64,000 nucleotides of DNA from CBDCWO01 sp965223405 (GTDB lineage: Bacteria > Bacteroidota > Bacteroidia > Chitinophagales > Saprospiraceae), in contig CBDCWO010000006.1 of the NCBI GenBank assembly GCA_965223405.1, positions 1,550,001-1,614,000 of the forward strand, written 5' to 3'. The position numbers and the translations under genes were made by a program. Each line of letters starts with the position of its first letter. Within the stretch, counting starts at the first letter, position 1. Shown piece by piece: positions 53,556 to 62,410 of the stretch. The notes under the pieces were generated by a model that was given only the letters and a program-made list of their open reading frames with translations, made no database searches and had not been told where the DNA came from.

Positions 53556-54680
53556 ATGAAACCTCTAACTATCGATCAAGGTATTCAAAATGAGGATTTA
53601 CTTCCAATTATCGGGACCGACTATGTAGAGCTATATGTTAGCAATGCAAAACAAGCGGCATTCTACTATCAAATGGCCTTTGGATTTCAACCTTTGGTAT
53701 ATGCTGGGCTTGAAACCGGATTGAAAGATAAAGTTTCCTATGTCTTGAGACAAGGAAAAATTACCCTGGTGTTGACTAGTCCACTGGTTTCTAATACAGC
53801 TATTGGGAGACATATTGATCGTCATGGTGATGGAGTAAAAGTTATAGCCTTGGAGGTTGATGATGCTGAAAAAGCATATCAAGATACTGTTAGGAGAGGG
53901 GCGCAAAGCTACCTTAGACCAACCGAGATTGAGGATAAAAATGGTCTGGTTGTGACTTCGGGCATACATACCTATGGAGAAACGGTACACTTGTTTGTTG
54001 AAAGAAATAATTACCGTGGAGTTTTTCTACCGGGATATCACATTTGGGATCCGCCTAACACATCAGCCCCTATTGGGTTAAAATATATCGATCATATCGT
54101 AGGTAATGTCGGATGGAATGAGATGAAGATTTGGGCGGAATTCTACGAGAAAGTAATGGGATTCAAACAGATAATCTCCTTTGACGATAAGGACATCAGT
54201 ACGGAATTCACTGCGCTGATGAGCAAGGTTATGAGCAATGGCAATGGAAGAATTAAGTTCCCAATCAATGAACCGGCAAAAGGCAAAAGGAAATCTCAAG
54301 TGGAGGAATTTCTGGATTTTTACGGTGGACCTGGGGTTCAACATTTGGCAGTTGCTACCGGCGACATTGTGCAGACGGTCCGGGAATTGCGAATGCGGGG
54401 TATTGAGTTTCTTCACGTCCCGGATACCTATTACCAAACTTTAAGTGAACGAGTAGGCGCTATTGATGAAAATCTGCAGGATTTGCAAAAGCTCAACATT
54501 CTAGTTGACCGGGATGACGAAGGCTACTTGCTACAAATATTCACCAAACCTCTTCAACCACGACCTTGTTTATTCTTTGAAATCATTCAGCGCAAAGGGG
54601 CAACTTCGTTTGGTAAAGGAAATTTTAAAGCATTATTTGAGTCTATCGAACGCGAACAAGCTTTGCGAGGTACCTTATAA
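53556..54680 (+). CDS. hppD: 4-hydroxyphenylpyruvate dioxygenase
   Basis: A 374-residue Fe(II) dioxygenase of tyrosine breakdown that converts 4-hydroxyphenylpyruvate to homogentisate. The three metal ligands are His near 179 (KYIDHIVGNV), His near 262 (GPGVQHLAVA) and Glu near 340 (CLFFEIIQRKG), in the two-fold vicinal-oxygen-chelate arrangement. The C-terminal helix region with KGNFKALFESIE is present and length is normal. It is the first gene of an operon with marR, and homogentisate dioxygenase is not nearby. Confidence 0.97.
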   Translation: MKPLTIDQGIQNEDLLPIIGTDYVELYVSNAKQAAFYYQMAFGFQPLVYAGLETGLKDKVSYVLRQGKITLVLTSPLVSNTAIGRHIDRHGDGVKVIALEVDDAEKAYQDTVRRGAQSYLRPTEIEDKNGLVVTSGIHTYGETVHLFVERNNYRGVFLPGYHIWDPPNTSAPIGLKYIDHIVGNVGWNEMKIWAEFYEKVMGFKQIISFDDKDISTEFTALMSKVMSNGNGRIKFPINEPAKGKRKSQVEEFLDFYGGPGVQHLAVATGDIVQTVRELRMRGIEFLHVPDTYYQTLSERVGAIDENLQDLQKLNILVDRDDEGYLLQIFTKPLQPRPCLFFEIIQRKGATSFGKGNFKALFESIEREQALRGTL

Positions 54681-54697
54681 TCCTTATTTTAGCCGCT

Positions 54698-55132
54698 ATG
54701 GATGATCGGCTAAAGTATTATGGTTATTTGATAGAGCTTACTTCAAAAAGAATGAAGCAATATTTACAAAGATCTTTGAAGAGTGCCAATGTAATGATAA
54801 CCGTAGATCAATGGGTAGTTTTGAATGCGCTATATCAATACAATGGTGCTTCACAATTTGAGATAGCACAGAAGATTCACAAAGATCAGCCGACATTGAC
54901 GCGAATTGTAGATTTATTGGAAACCAAAGAATATGTCAGAAGAGTTCCGAATACGGAGGATCGTAGGAAAATGAATGTATCGCTGACCCAGTTGGGTCGA
55001 CAGAAAATAAATGAGGTTAAACCTCTAATCGAAGAATACCGTAGTATAGGTTGGAAAAATTTAGATGATCAGGACTTCGAGAATTTAATTCGGATCCTCA
55101 ACACCATTTACCAAAATTTTGAAGGTCACTAA
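54698..55132 (+). CDS. MarR family transcriptional regulator
   Basis: A 144-residue winged-helix regulator with the MarR pattern WVVLNALYQYNGASQFEIA, QPTLTRIVDLLETKEYVRR and the wing TEDRRKMNVSLTQLGRQKI. It lies 17 bases after hppD and between two copies of one palindrome, so it most likely represses both hppD-marR and the aminotransferase and responds to a tyrosine-pathway metabolite. The ligand is inferred. Confidence 0.93.
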   Translation: MDDRLKYYGYLIELTSKRMKQYLQRSLKSANVMITVDQWVVLNALYQYNGASQFEIAQKIHKDQPTLTRIVDLLETKEYVRRVPNTEDRRKMNVSLTQLGRQKINEVKPLIEEYRSIGWKNLDDQDFENLIRILNTIYQNFEGH

Positions 55133-55156
55133 AATTTTTACCTGTATAATTAGCAT

Positions 55157-55169
55157 ACTAATTATTAGT
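55157..55169. promoter_or_regulatory. probable MarR operator before aminotransferase gene
   Basis: ACTAATTATTAGT is identical to the palindrome at 53526-53538, with the same two bases before it. A TATAATTA box (55145-55152) lies four bases upstream, the same offset as at hppD. Confidence 0.8.
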
Positions 55170-55183
55170 GAACATATTAAATT

Positions 55184-56290
55184 ATGAAGGTCAAATTTCC
55201 AAATTATCTTTATTCGGCAGTTGGGTATAAGCCCGGTAAAATGGGAACAGACGATCATTCTTTAATATACCTAAGCAGCAATGAAAATAACTGGGGAGCC
55301 TCCCCCAAAGCGATGGCTGCGATTCAAGAGAATCTCAGTTTGTTACACCGCTACCCGGATGTTTCTGCCCAAAACCTAAGACATCATCTGGCCATTCACC
55401 TTAACACAGACATTCGTAACATTATATGTGGAAATGGTTCTGACGATTTATTGTATACTTTGTGCACTTTATACTTAAGGGAAAAAGGAGCATTACTTAC
55501 CTCTGCCGGTACTTTTATTTCAATACCGGTATTTTCAGGTCTCTTGAACTTTCCTATAATACAAATCCCCCTTTTACAGGACTATTCTATTGACACACAA
55601 AGAATCCTTGAGGCTATTGATGACCATACCTCAATCATTTATCTGGCCAACCCCAACAATCCCACCGGTCATCTATTACCCTCAGCGACGATTAAGAACT
55701 TCATTGATCAAGTTCCTTCTCACATACTAATCATACTGGATGAAGCATACTATGAGTACTCAGTCTACCTTAATCCCGAATATGCAAAGTTGGATTTAAG
55801 TGATCACCCAAATGTACTCCGACTACGGTCCTTCAGCAAAGCCTATGGTCTAGCCGGATTAAGACTGGGATATGGTATGGGGCATTCTGAAATATGTGAA
55901 ATATTGCAAAAAGGTAGACCTGCATTTACGCCTTCGGCGATTGCACAAATCGCAGGAATAATGGCATTGCAAGATCAGGATTTTGTTCAGCAGACTGTAA
56001 AGTCAAACTTTAAGGAGATAAATCGCTATGTTCAATTCTTTCACAAAGAAAACATTAACTATATCCCTTCTCATGCTAATTTTATAACGCCCGTTTTTGC
56101 GAGTCCATTTCATACCAACACGATTATACAATCATTAAAAAAATCAGGCATACTGGTCAGACCACTGGACCGTTTTGGTCTTTATGAAGCAGTACGAATA
56201 TCGATTGGAAAACCTTCAGAAAACGATCAATGCATTAATTGTCTAGAATCAATCTTCCATTCCATTCTCGAAAGTTCCGCTCTTATTTAG
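55184..56290 (+). CDS. class I/II aminotransferase (HisC-like), probable aromatic aminotransferase
   Basis: A 368-residue fold-type I PLP enzyme. Markers are SSNENNWGASP, GNGSDDLL, YLANPNNPTGHLL, ILDEAYYEYS and the PLP-lysine region RSFSKAYGLAGLRLGYG, with the C-terminal arginine in EAVRISIGK. It is most similar to histidinol-phosphate aminotransferases, but there are no his genes here. The operator shared with hppD suggests that it makes 4-hydroxyphenylpyruvate from tyrosine, which is an inference. Its end overlaps the convergent next gene by 8 bases. Confidence 0.88.
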   Translation: MKVKFPNYLYSAVGYKPGKMGTDDHSLIYLSSNENNWGASPKAMAAIQENLSLLHRYPDVSAQNLRHHLAIHLNTDIRNIICGNGSDDLLYTLCTLYLREKGALLTSAGTFISIPVFSGLLNFPIIQIPLLQDYSIDTQRILEAIDDHTSIIYLANPNNPTGHLLPSATIKNFIDQVPSHILIILDEAYYEYSVYLNPEYAKLDLSDHPNVLRLRSFSKAYGLAGLRLGYGMGHSEICEILQKGRPAFTPSAIAQIAGIMALQDQDFVQQTVKSNFKEINRYVQFFHKENINYIPSHANFITPVFASPFHTNTIIQSLKKSGILVRPLDRFGLYEAVRISIGKPSENDQCINCLESIFHSILESSALI

Positions 56291-56939
56291 GTCCATTCAG
56301 CAAAATCAGCGATATTCCAAGATACCACTTTTTCTTAGGTGGTTGATAGCTTACCCCAAGGTTTCCGGCTAGTTGGGAGGCTTCCAAAGGTTTATAGTAA
56401 AACTCAGTGAATGGTCTTATCACCAATTGAGAAACATTAGGTGAGCCAAGATAGATATCTACAAAAAATCGGTGTCCCAAAGAATAGGTTTTATCCAAGC
56501 TGGTCTTCTCCTCGAGATCTTTAGTACCCCACCTGTAGCCAAGAACTCCGATGCCCACACCAACGTGTTCAGAAATCATGGGAATCAAGGCGAGCGACAA
56601 TGTCTGCAAGTTAAGCCCAATCCGTCGATCGATACTTTGATCTCCACCTTCCGACTTGAGTGTTTGAAGATTTAAGCTCCAAGTCAAATGTGTAGCCAGA
56701 GATTGATTGCGGTATCTCATCCCAAATAGTGCTCCTACCATACCTTGTGGTTTACTCAATGATTTTTTGTAATCGGGAAATAAGTCGTTGTGTGTTTCGA
56801 TAATTGCATTTAATTCGGGGTCACGAATGCTGGTATACTGGAAACCACTCTCCAGATTGATCTGAGATTTTGATGAACTGGCAATCCATAACAACAAAAA
56901 CAACCATAAAAACCGGAGCATATTCTCTTTTAAACGCAT
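56283..56939 (-). CDS. outer-membrane beta-barrel protein of unknown function
   Basis: A 218-residue exported protein (signal peptide FLWLFLLLWIASSSKSQ; either Met 1 or Met 7 can start it). The mature part alternates polar and hydrophobic residues in strand-length blocks (GALFGMRYRNQSLATHLTWSL, HVGVGIGVLGYRWG, RFFVDIYLGSP, KWYLGISLILLNGPK), as in small PorT-like barrels. It is transcribed divergently from the LolA-like operon and shares its palindrome-rich control region. Confidence 0.68.
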   Translation of the reverse strand: MRLKENMLRFLWLFLLLWIASSSKSQINLESGFQYTSIRDPELNAIIETHNDLFPDYKKSLSKPQGMVGALFGMRYRNQSLATHLTWSLNLQTLKSEGGDQSIDRRIGLNLQTLSLALIPMISEHVGVGIGVLGYRWGTKDLEEKTSLDKTYSLGHRFFVDIYLGSPNVSQLVIRPFTEFYYKPLEASQLAGNLGVSYQPPKKKWYLGISLILLNGPK

Positions 56940-56953
56940 TTAAGTTATGTTCG

Positions 56954-56989
56954 TCTAAATTTTATTTTAGATTAATCTAAAAATTAGAT
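56954..56989. promoter_or_regulatory. palindromic control region between divergent envelope genes
   Basis: Four half-sites alternate in orientation: TCTAAA (56954-56959), TTTAGA (56966-56971), TCTAAA (56976-56981) and TTAGA (56984-56988). Together they make an 18-bp perfect palindrome TTTTAGATTAATCTAAAA (56965-56982) and a 15-bp one (56975-56989). It lies between the divergent genes at 56939 and 57046, so one regulator may control both. No regulator gene is adjacent. Confidence 0.7.
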
Positions 56990-57045
56990 CAATTTGAATC
57001 TTATCCTTTATATTTATGTTGACAATAATCAAACAATATAAAGTA

Positions 57046-57810
57046 ATGAATAGAATTATTGTATTACTGGCACTAATTAGTTTGGGAATAATCTCAACTT
57101 CTTGGACTAATACGGACATCCAGGACCCAAAAGAAATTGTGAGAAAATCAGATGAAAAGTTAAGAGGTAATTCGAGTAAAGGCGAACTAAAAATGACTAT
57201 AATAAGGCCCAAATGGACACGTGAGATCACAATAAAATCATGGTCAAAAGGAGACGACTTTGCTTTGATGTATGTTACCTCACCGGCTCGTGATCGTGGA
57301 GTGGTCTTTCTGAAACGTGAAAAGGAAATTTGGAACTGGCAACCCAGTATTGAACGAATGATTAAGCTGCCTCCATCGATGATGATGCAATCCTGGATGG
57401 GTTCGGATTTTAAAAATGATGATATAGTCAAACAATCCTCGATCGTGGATGATTTTACTCACCAGTTGACGGGTAGCGAAATAATTGAAAGCCGGGATTG
57501 TTACATAATAGAAATGATACCTAAAGAAGAGGCTGCCGTTGTCTGGGGTAAAGTGATCAGTTGGATTGATAAGGAGGAGTTCATGCAATTGAAGCATGAG
57601 TTTTATGATGAAGATGGGTATTTGATACATACCATGTACGGCAAAGGCGTCAAAAATTTAGGCGGTAAATTGCTTCCCAGTATATTGGAAGTCATTCCAG
57701 CTGATGAAGAAGGAAATAAGACCGTAGTAGAACATCTTTCGTTGAATTTTGATATTCCAATTGATAATGATTTCTTTTCTGTACAAAATGCTAAGAGAGT
57801 AAAACCATAA
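57046..57810 (+). CDS. LolA-like outer-membrane lipoprotein-sorting family protein
   Basis: About 254 residues from MNRIIVLLALISLGII, which gives a proper signal peptide; a Met ten codons upstream is rejected for that reason. The mature protein has the LolA-like unclosed-barrel pattern: ELKMTIIRPKWTREITIKSW, YVTSPARDRGVVFLKREKEIWNWQP, ERMIKLPPSMMMQSWMGSDF and GSEIIESRDCYIIEMIPKE. In this subfamily such proteins are periplasmic lipid or lipoprotein carriers or lipid sensors. It begins an operon with two permeases, an ATPase and an outer-membrane barrel. Confidence 0.88.
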   Translation: MNRIIVLLALISLGIISTSWTNTDIQDPKEIVRKSDEKLRGNSSKGELKMTIIRPKWTREITIKSWSKGDDFALMYVTSPARDRGVVFLKREKEIWNWQPSIERMIKLPPSMMMQSWMGSDFKNDDIVKQSSIVDDFTHQLTGSEIIESRDCYIIEMIPKEEAAVVWGKVISWIDKEEFMQLKHEFYDEDGYLIHTMYGKGVKNLGGKLLPSILEVIPADEEGNKTVVEHLSLNFDIPIDNDFFSVQNAKRVKP

Positions 57811-57816
57811 CTTTCT

Positions 57817-59037
57817 ATGTTTTCCTTAAAAATCGCATGGAGAAATATCTGGAGAAATAAACGACGAACGCTCATCACGGCCGCTTCTGTATTTTTTGCT
57901 GTCTTCTTATCGGTACTAATGCAATCCTTGCAAAAAGGAGCCTGGGATCATATGGTAGATAATGTCGTCAATTATTATTTCGGATATGTCCAAGTCCAGG
58001 AAAAGAATTTTTGGGAAGAACGCTCATTGGACAATTCTATCGAAGTTATCCCCTCGTTGGTCAATCAAGTGACCTCTAGTACGAATGATGTTTTGCAAGT
58101 TGTACCGAGATTAGAATCATTTGCTCTCGCTTCGAGAGGACAGCGCACCCAGGGTGTCATTGTAGTGGGCATCGATCCTGACTTGGAAAATTCACTTACT
58201 CAGATTGAATCCAGAATCACCGATGGTGATTATTTTACTGACACAGATAAGGCAATTCTGGTTGGGGAAGGTGTAGCCTCAAATTTTGGCGTCCGCGTTG
58301 GAGATACTTTAGTTTTACTTAGTCAGGGTTTCAGGGGAGTAAATTCAGCAGCAAAATACCGGATACAGGGTATAATTCATTTTGCATCCCCTGACTTAAA
58401 TAATCGGATGTTGTACCTTCCACTACCCGAAGCACAATACTTTTATGGTGCAGAAAACCGCATTAGTTCCTTGATCTTACAACTGGAAAATCGAGACCGG
58501 GTTCCCCGGGTTGTCAGGGCCGTCGACAAAGTACTTCCTAATGACTATACTGTAATGGACTATCAAGAAATGATGCCAGAGCTGATGGAAGCCAAGGCAT
58601 TGGATGAAGCCGGAGCCAATATCATGCTTATTATTCTTTATGCGATTATTGCCTTTGGCATATTTGGAACAATCCTAATGATGACTAAAGATCGTCAGTA
58701 TGAGTTCGGAGTATTACTATCCATTGGAATGCGTCGGTGGAGAATGGTTTCTATTGTCTGGCTTGAGATTGTAATGATTGGTTTGGTGGGAGCTATTGTG
58801 GGAATTCTGGCTAGTATCCCTATAGTTCAATATTTTACGGCCAATCCTATAAAACTCACGGGTGAAATGGCTACGGCTTATGAAAAATTTGGAGTTGAGC
58901 CTATTTTACCCGCTACTTTCGAATGGACTATTTTATTAAATAATGCACTATTGGTTCTTTTTATAACCAGTATTTTGGCTATTTATCCACTCTTGAAAAT
59001 CACCAAAATGCAGCCTGTAAATGCCATGAGGCAGTAA
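57817..59037 (+). CDS. FtsX/MacB-type ABC transporter permease 1
   Basis: A 406-residue four-helix permease. An N-terminal segment with AWRNIWRNKRRTLITAASVF leads into helix 1, then a periplasmic domain (about 45-265, with VGEGVASNFGVRVGDTLVLL), then the FtsX module of three helices including LSIGMRRWRMVSIVWLEIVMIG and the terminal motif KMQPVNAMRQ. The layout is that of LolC/LolE. It starts 6 bases after the LolA-like gene and pairs with the next permease. Confidence 0.92.
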   Translation: MFSLKIAWRNIWRNKRRTLITAASVFFAVFLSVLMQSLQKGAWDHMVDNVVNYYFGYVQVQEKNFWEERSLDNSIEVIPSLVNQVTSSTNDVLQVVPRLESFALASRGQRTQGVIVVGIDPDLENSLTQIESRITDGDYFTDTDKAILVGEGVASNFGVRVGDTLVLLSQGFRGVNSAAKYRIQGIIHFASPDLNNRMLYLPLPEAQYFYGAENRISSLILQLENRDRVPRVVRAVDKVLPNDYTVMDYQEMMPELMEAKALDEAGANIMLIILYAIIAFGIFGTILMMTKDRQYEFGVLLSIGMRRWRMVSIVWLEIVMIGLVGAIVGILASIPIVQYFTANPIKLTGEMATAYEKFGVEPILPATFEWTILLNNALLVLFITSILAIYPLLKITKMQPVNAMRQ

Positions 59038-59045
59038 ATCGTATT

Positions 59046-60260
59046 ATGATGTTAAGTAAAGTGGCATGGAGAAATGTTTGGAGAAATCGTACCCGCAGCT
59101 TGGTGGTTATTCTCGCTATTGGTCTCGGTGTTTGGGCTATCTTGTTTATCATCAGTTTGACTACCGGAATGGCAAAGACCTATGTCCAGACCGCAATTCA
59201 TGATGAGATTTCACACATCCAAATTCATGCTCCGGAATTTTTAAAGGATGCCGGTGTCTTGGATACACTATTTAACTCCATCGAACTCACTAAAGTTATT
59301 TCAGAAAAACCCGAAATAGAATCTTTCACAATGCGCAGTGTGGTGGGTGGTATGATTTCGTCAAGCAAGGCTGTACGAGGAATAAAAATTAGGGGAATCC
59401 ATCCTAGACAAGAGGCCAAACTCACCGGTCTAAACGAACATATCGAAGTAGGAGAATACTTCGGCCGGAAAGTCAGAAATCCGATCTTGATCAGTACGGA
59501 AATTGCCGATAAGCTCCATGCCAAACTAAATAGTAAATTAGTATTAACTTTTCAAAATGTGCAAGGGGAGATCACGGCTGCTTCATTTAGGGTAATTGGT
59601 TTGTTTAAAACCAAAAACAAACGGTTTGATGAACTCAACCTATTTGTCCAGCAATCTGACCTATTTAAACTCCTGGAAAGCCCTCTTTATCACGAAGTCG
59701 CATTAGTGGTAAAGGAAGGTCAAAACATCAAAACATTAAAGGATGAACTGCGAGAGCAATTTGCGCACCTTAAAGTCAGAGATTATAAAGAGATATCTCC
59801 TAACATAGATCTCTATGACTCTCAAATTCAGGTTACGACTACCATCGTCATGGTTATTGTCATGTTGGCATTGATTTTTGGTATTATCAATACCATGTTA
59901 ATGGCAGTATTAGAAAGGCTTAGGGAATTAGGTATGTTAATGGCTATCGGAATGAATAAGTTCAGAATATTTTCTATGATATTATTGGAAACCTTATTTC
60001 TGGGATTAATCGGAGCTCCAATCGGAATGCTGCTTGGATGGCTGACTATCTCTCTTACCAGTCGAAATGGTATCAATCTTTCGTCTTACTCGGCAGGGAT
60101 GCGTGAATTTGGCTTATCTGAAATCCTTTATCCATATATTGACCAACAAGTGTATTGGCAATTAGCTTTGGCGGTATTAATTACCGCGTTGCTGGGAGCG
60201 CTTTATCCGGCCTGGAAGGCCATTATATTAAAACCTGCTCAAGCGATTCGAACCATATAA
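59046..60260 (+). CDS. FtsX/MacB-type ABC transporter permease 2
   Basis: A 404-residue partner permease with the same plan: AWRNVWRNRTRSLVVILAIG, a periplasmic domain (about 45-260), then helices with GIINTMLMAVLERLRELGMLMAIG, LLETLFLGLIGAPIGMLLGW and a final ALYPAWKAIILKPAQAIR. It lies 8 bases after permease 1 and 11 bases before the ATPase. The two permeases probably form a heterodimer like LolCE. Confidence 0.93.
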   Translation: MMLSKVAWRNVWRNRTRSLVVILAIGLGVWAILFIISLTTGMAKTYVQTAIHDEISHIQIHAPEFLKDAGVLDTLFNSIELTKVISEKPEIESFTMRSVVGGMISSSKAVRGIKIRGIHPRQEAKLTGLNEHIEVGEYFGRKVRNPILISTEIADKLHAKLNSKLVLTFQNVQGEITAASFRVIGLFKTKNKRFDELNLFVQQSDLFKLLESPLYHEVALVVKEGQNIKTLKDELREQFAHLKVRDYKEISPNIDLYDSQIQVTTTIVMVIVMLALIFGIINTMLMAVLERLRELGMLMAIGMNKFRIFSMILLETLFLGLIGAPIGMLLGWLTISLTSRNGINLSSYSAGMREFGLSEILYPYIDQQVYWQLALAVLITALLGALYPAWKAIILKPAQAIRTI

Positions 60261-60271
60261 AAAGGTAAACT

Positions 60272-60961
60272 ATGAATGTTATTGTCGCAAAAAATTTAAG
60301 AAAAACCTACAATCCGGATACCATACCGGTGCATGCCTTAAATGGTATTGATTTAGAAATAAAAAAGGGCGAATTCACCGCTATTGTAGGGCCTTCAGGA
60401 TCTGGCAAAACTACCTTACTCAATATTATAGGAGGGCTAGACAAGCCGACTTCGGGTTACGTTGAAGTAGGTGGCAAGGAAATCACCAGTCTTAAAGACA
60501 ACAAACTGATTGACTTTCGCAGGGACCATATTGGTTTTGTATTTCAAGCCTATAATCTGATTCCAGTTTTAACTGCAAAGGAAAATGTGGAATTTGTCAT
60601 GTTGTTACAAAAGAGATCTAAGGATGAAAGAGATCAAAGAACCCTGGACCTATTACATGCCGTTGGGTTGGATGATAAAATTAACAAAAGGCCGATTGAA
60701 TTATCCGGAGGTCAGCAACAACGTGTGGCAGTGGCCCGGGCATTGGCGTCAAGACCTGCATTCGTTCTGGCTGATGAACCGACTGCCAATCTCGATTCAG
60801 CCTCTACTCGTCAACTCCTGGATATCATGGCCAATCTGAACCAAGATGAACAAATGACCTTTGTATTTTCTACTCATGACCAGCGAGTCATCGATCGAGC
60901 AAGGAGAGTTATCACCATAGATGATGGTCTAATTATCTCAGATGAAAAGCAAGATGTATAG
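60272..60961 (+). CDS. LolD/MacB-type ABC transporter ATP-binding protein
   Basis: A 229-residue ATPase with Walker A GPSGSGKTT, Q-loop FVFQAYNLIPVLTA, signature LSGGQQQRVAVARAL, Walker B FVLADEPTANLD and the H-loop FSTHDQ. It drives the two FtsX-type permeases just upstream. Its end overlaps the following outer-membrane gene by up to 20 bases, which ties that gene to the transporter. Confidence 0.97.
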   Translation: MNVIVAKNLRKTYNPDTIPVHALNGIDLEIKKGEFTAIVGPSGSGKTTLLNIIGGLDKPTSGYVEVGGKEITSLKDNKLIDFRRDHIGFVFQAYNLIPVLTAKENVEFVMLLQKRSKDERDQRTLDLLHAVGLDDKINKRPIELSGGQQQRVAVARALASRPAFVLADEPTANLDSASTRQLLDIMANLNQDEQMTFVFSTHDQRVIDRARRVITIDDGLIISDEKQDV

Positions 60962-62102
60962 ACTATATTGGTTGATCTGCTGTTTTATCCCTTTGTTTTT
61001 ATGCGGACAGGAAAAACAATCTCCCTGGGACATCAAAGGGTACACCAAATTTCTTCATACCTATTTAATATACGATGCACTTTCTACTGAATTATCAGAT
61101 CAACTGCTCCACAATCGTCTGAATGTCAAATATTACGTCAATGATGCCTGGACCTTTCGAGCAGAATTAAGATCCAGGTTGTTTTATGGAGAACTGGTAC
61201 GGAGTTTTGGAGATTATCGCCAACTGGTAGACAATGCCAATAATGACTATTTTGACCTGGATTGGATTATTGGCAGTGGAAGTTCGTGGGTAGCCCATAC
61301 CATGTTGGATCGATTGGCGGTAGAGTATTCAAAAGGGGATTGGGAAATCAAATTAGGGAGGCAGCGGATTAATTGGGGCATCAACACCTTTTGGAATGCA
61401 CATGATATCTTTAATACCTTTTCTTTTACGGATTTTGATTATGAGGAACGACCAGGAAGTGATGCTTTGTCCGTTCGCTATTTCACAGGTCCTACCTCTA
61501 GCATTACTTTTGCTGCCAAAGCCGCAAATCACATCCGTCGTACTACATTTGGCGGATTGTTAAAATTGAACCAGGGAAGTTATGATATTCAGATACTCGG
61601 AGGGTACTATCAGGACAATGGAGTCGCCGGAGTAGGATGGGCCGGCAATCTGGGCAATTTTGGATTTAAGGGTGAATGGAGCTATTTTCATGCACTATCG
61701 GACCAAGCTGGAGATCATGTGTTTACCGGAGCATCGGGCATTGATTATTCCTTTGTCAACGGATTATATTTTCAGTTTGGGGGTATGTATAATTCGGGAG
61801 GAGAAAAGTCCACTTCAATTACTCAGTTATTCACATTCGAGCTGTCGGCAAAAAATCAATATCCTTACACCGGAGCTATTTATCTGCAGGGAGCATACCC
61901 GATAACCCCATTGTTGAGTACATCCCTTTCATTTATATATTCACCGGTAAAAGTTCATCCGCTGTTCATAAATCCAGGGATTTCTTTTTCTATTGCCAGT
62001 AATTGGGATTTGGATATTTTGTCCCAAATGCTATTTGAAAAACAACAACATTTTAAATCGTCGGTAAAGGCCATTTTTTTACGCTTAAAATTTAGCTATT
62101 GA
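60942..62102 (+). CDS. outer-membrane beta-barrel of the LolA-like/FtsX operon
   Basis: A 386-residue exported protein (signal peptide LYWLICCFIPLFLCGQE; starts at Met 1 or Met 5). The mature part is a long beta-barrel with strand pairs such as AWTFRAELRSRLFYG, DWEIKLGRQRINWGINTFWN, SLSVRYFTG-like ALSVRYFTG and a C-terminal aromatic KAIFLRLKFSY. The GRQRINWG segment recalls DUF1302-type barrels. The frame overlaps the ATPase gene, so it is very likely the outer-membrane part of the same transport system. Confidence 0.85.
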   Translation: MKSKMYRLYWLICCFIPLFLCGQEKQSPWDIKGYTKFLHTYLIYDALSTELSDQLLHNRLNVKYYVNDAWTFRAELRSRLFYGELVRSFGDYRQLVDNANNDYFDLDWIIGSGSSWVAHTMLDRLAVEYSKGDWEIKLGRQRINWGINTFWNAHDIFNTFSFTDFDYEERPGSDALSVRYFTGPTSSITFAAKAANHIRRTTFGGLLKLNQGSYDIQILGGYYQDNGVAGVGWAGNLGNFGFKGEWSYFHALSDQAGDHVFTGASGIDYSFVNGLYFQFGGMYNSGGEKSTSITQLFTFELSAKNQYPYTGAIYLQGAYPITPLLSTSLSFIYSPVKVHPLFINPGISFSIASNWDLDILSQMLFEKQQHFKSSVKAIFLRLKFSY

Positions 62103-62410
62103 ACCGGCTCAATAAACATTTGGAGCTACATTTTGGTAGTTACACAGATTTGCACTAAGATCAAGGAGTTGGTCAAAGAATATCACCCCAATGGTCACTC
62201 ACAAAGTTTGAGTAAGGATTGAGCTGATTTTTGTTTAGTTGTTCACACTGCCATTGCCATTTTTTAGGCCTAAAATTTTGCACCCCTTTCACCTCGTGAC
62301 CCTTCGTGTCTTCTTTATTACTAATTTTGCAATCAGTTAATTCAGTTGAATTCGTGTCTTCCCCTCCATTTTATGATTGTTTCTTATTTTGCAGGCACAA
62401 GAGTATTATA
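62103..62410. other. intergenic stretch before TMTC-like gene
   Basis: This 308-base stretch contains an exact -7 element TAATTTTG (62322-62329) for the following gene and a direct repeat TTCGTGTCTTC (62303-62313 and 62351-62361). No terminator hairpin, RNA gene or small coding frame is evident. Confidence 0.5.

Noticed and set aside
53631..54437. Minus-strand open frames of 119 codons opposite hppD
   Set aside because: They are antisense to a fully conserved enzyme and have no domain of their own.
62303..62361. TTCGTGTCTTC direct repeat 48 bases apart
   Set aside because: Only two short copies with different flanks and spacing, not enough for a regulatory or mobile-element claim.
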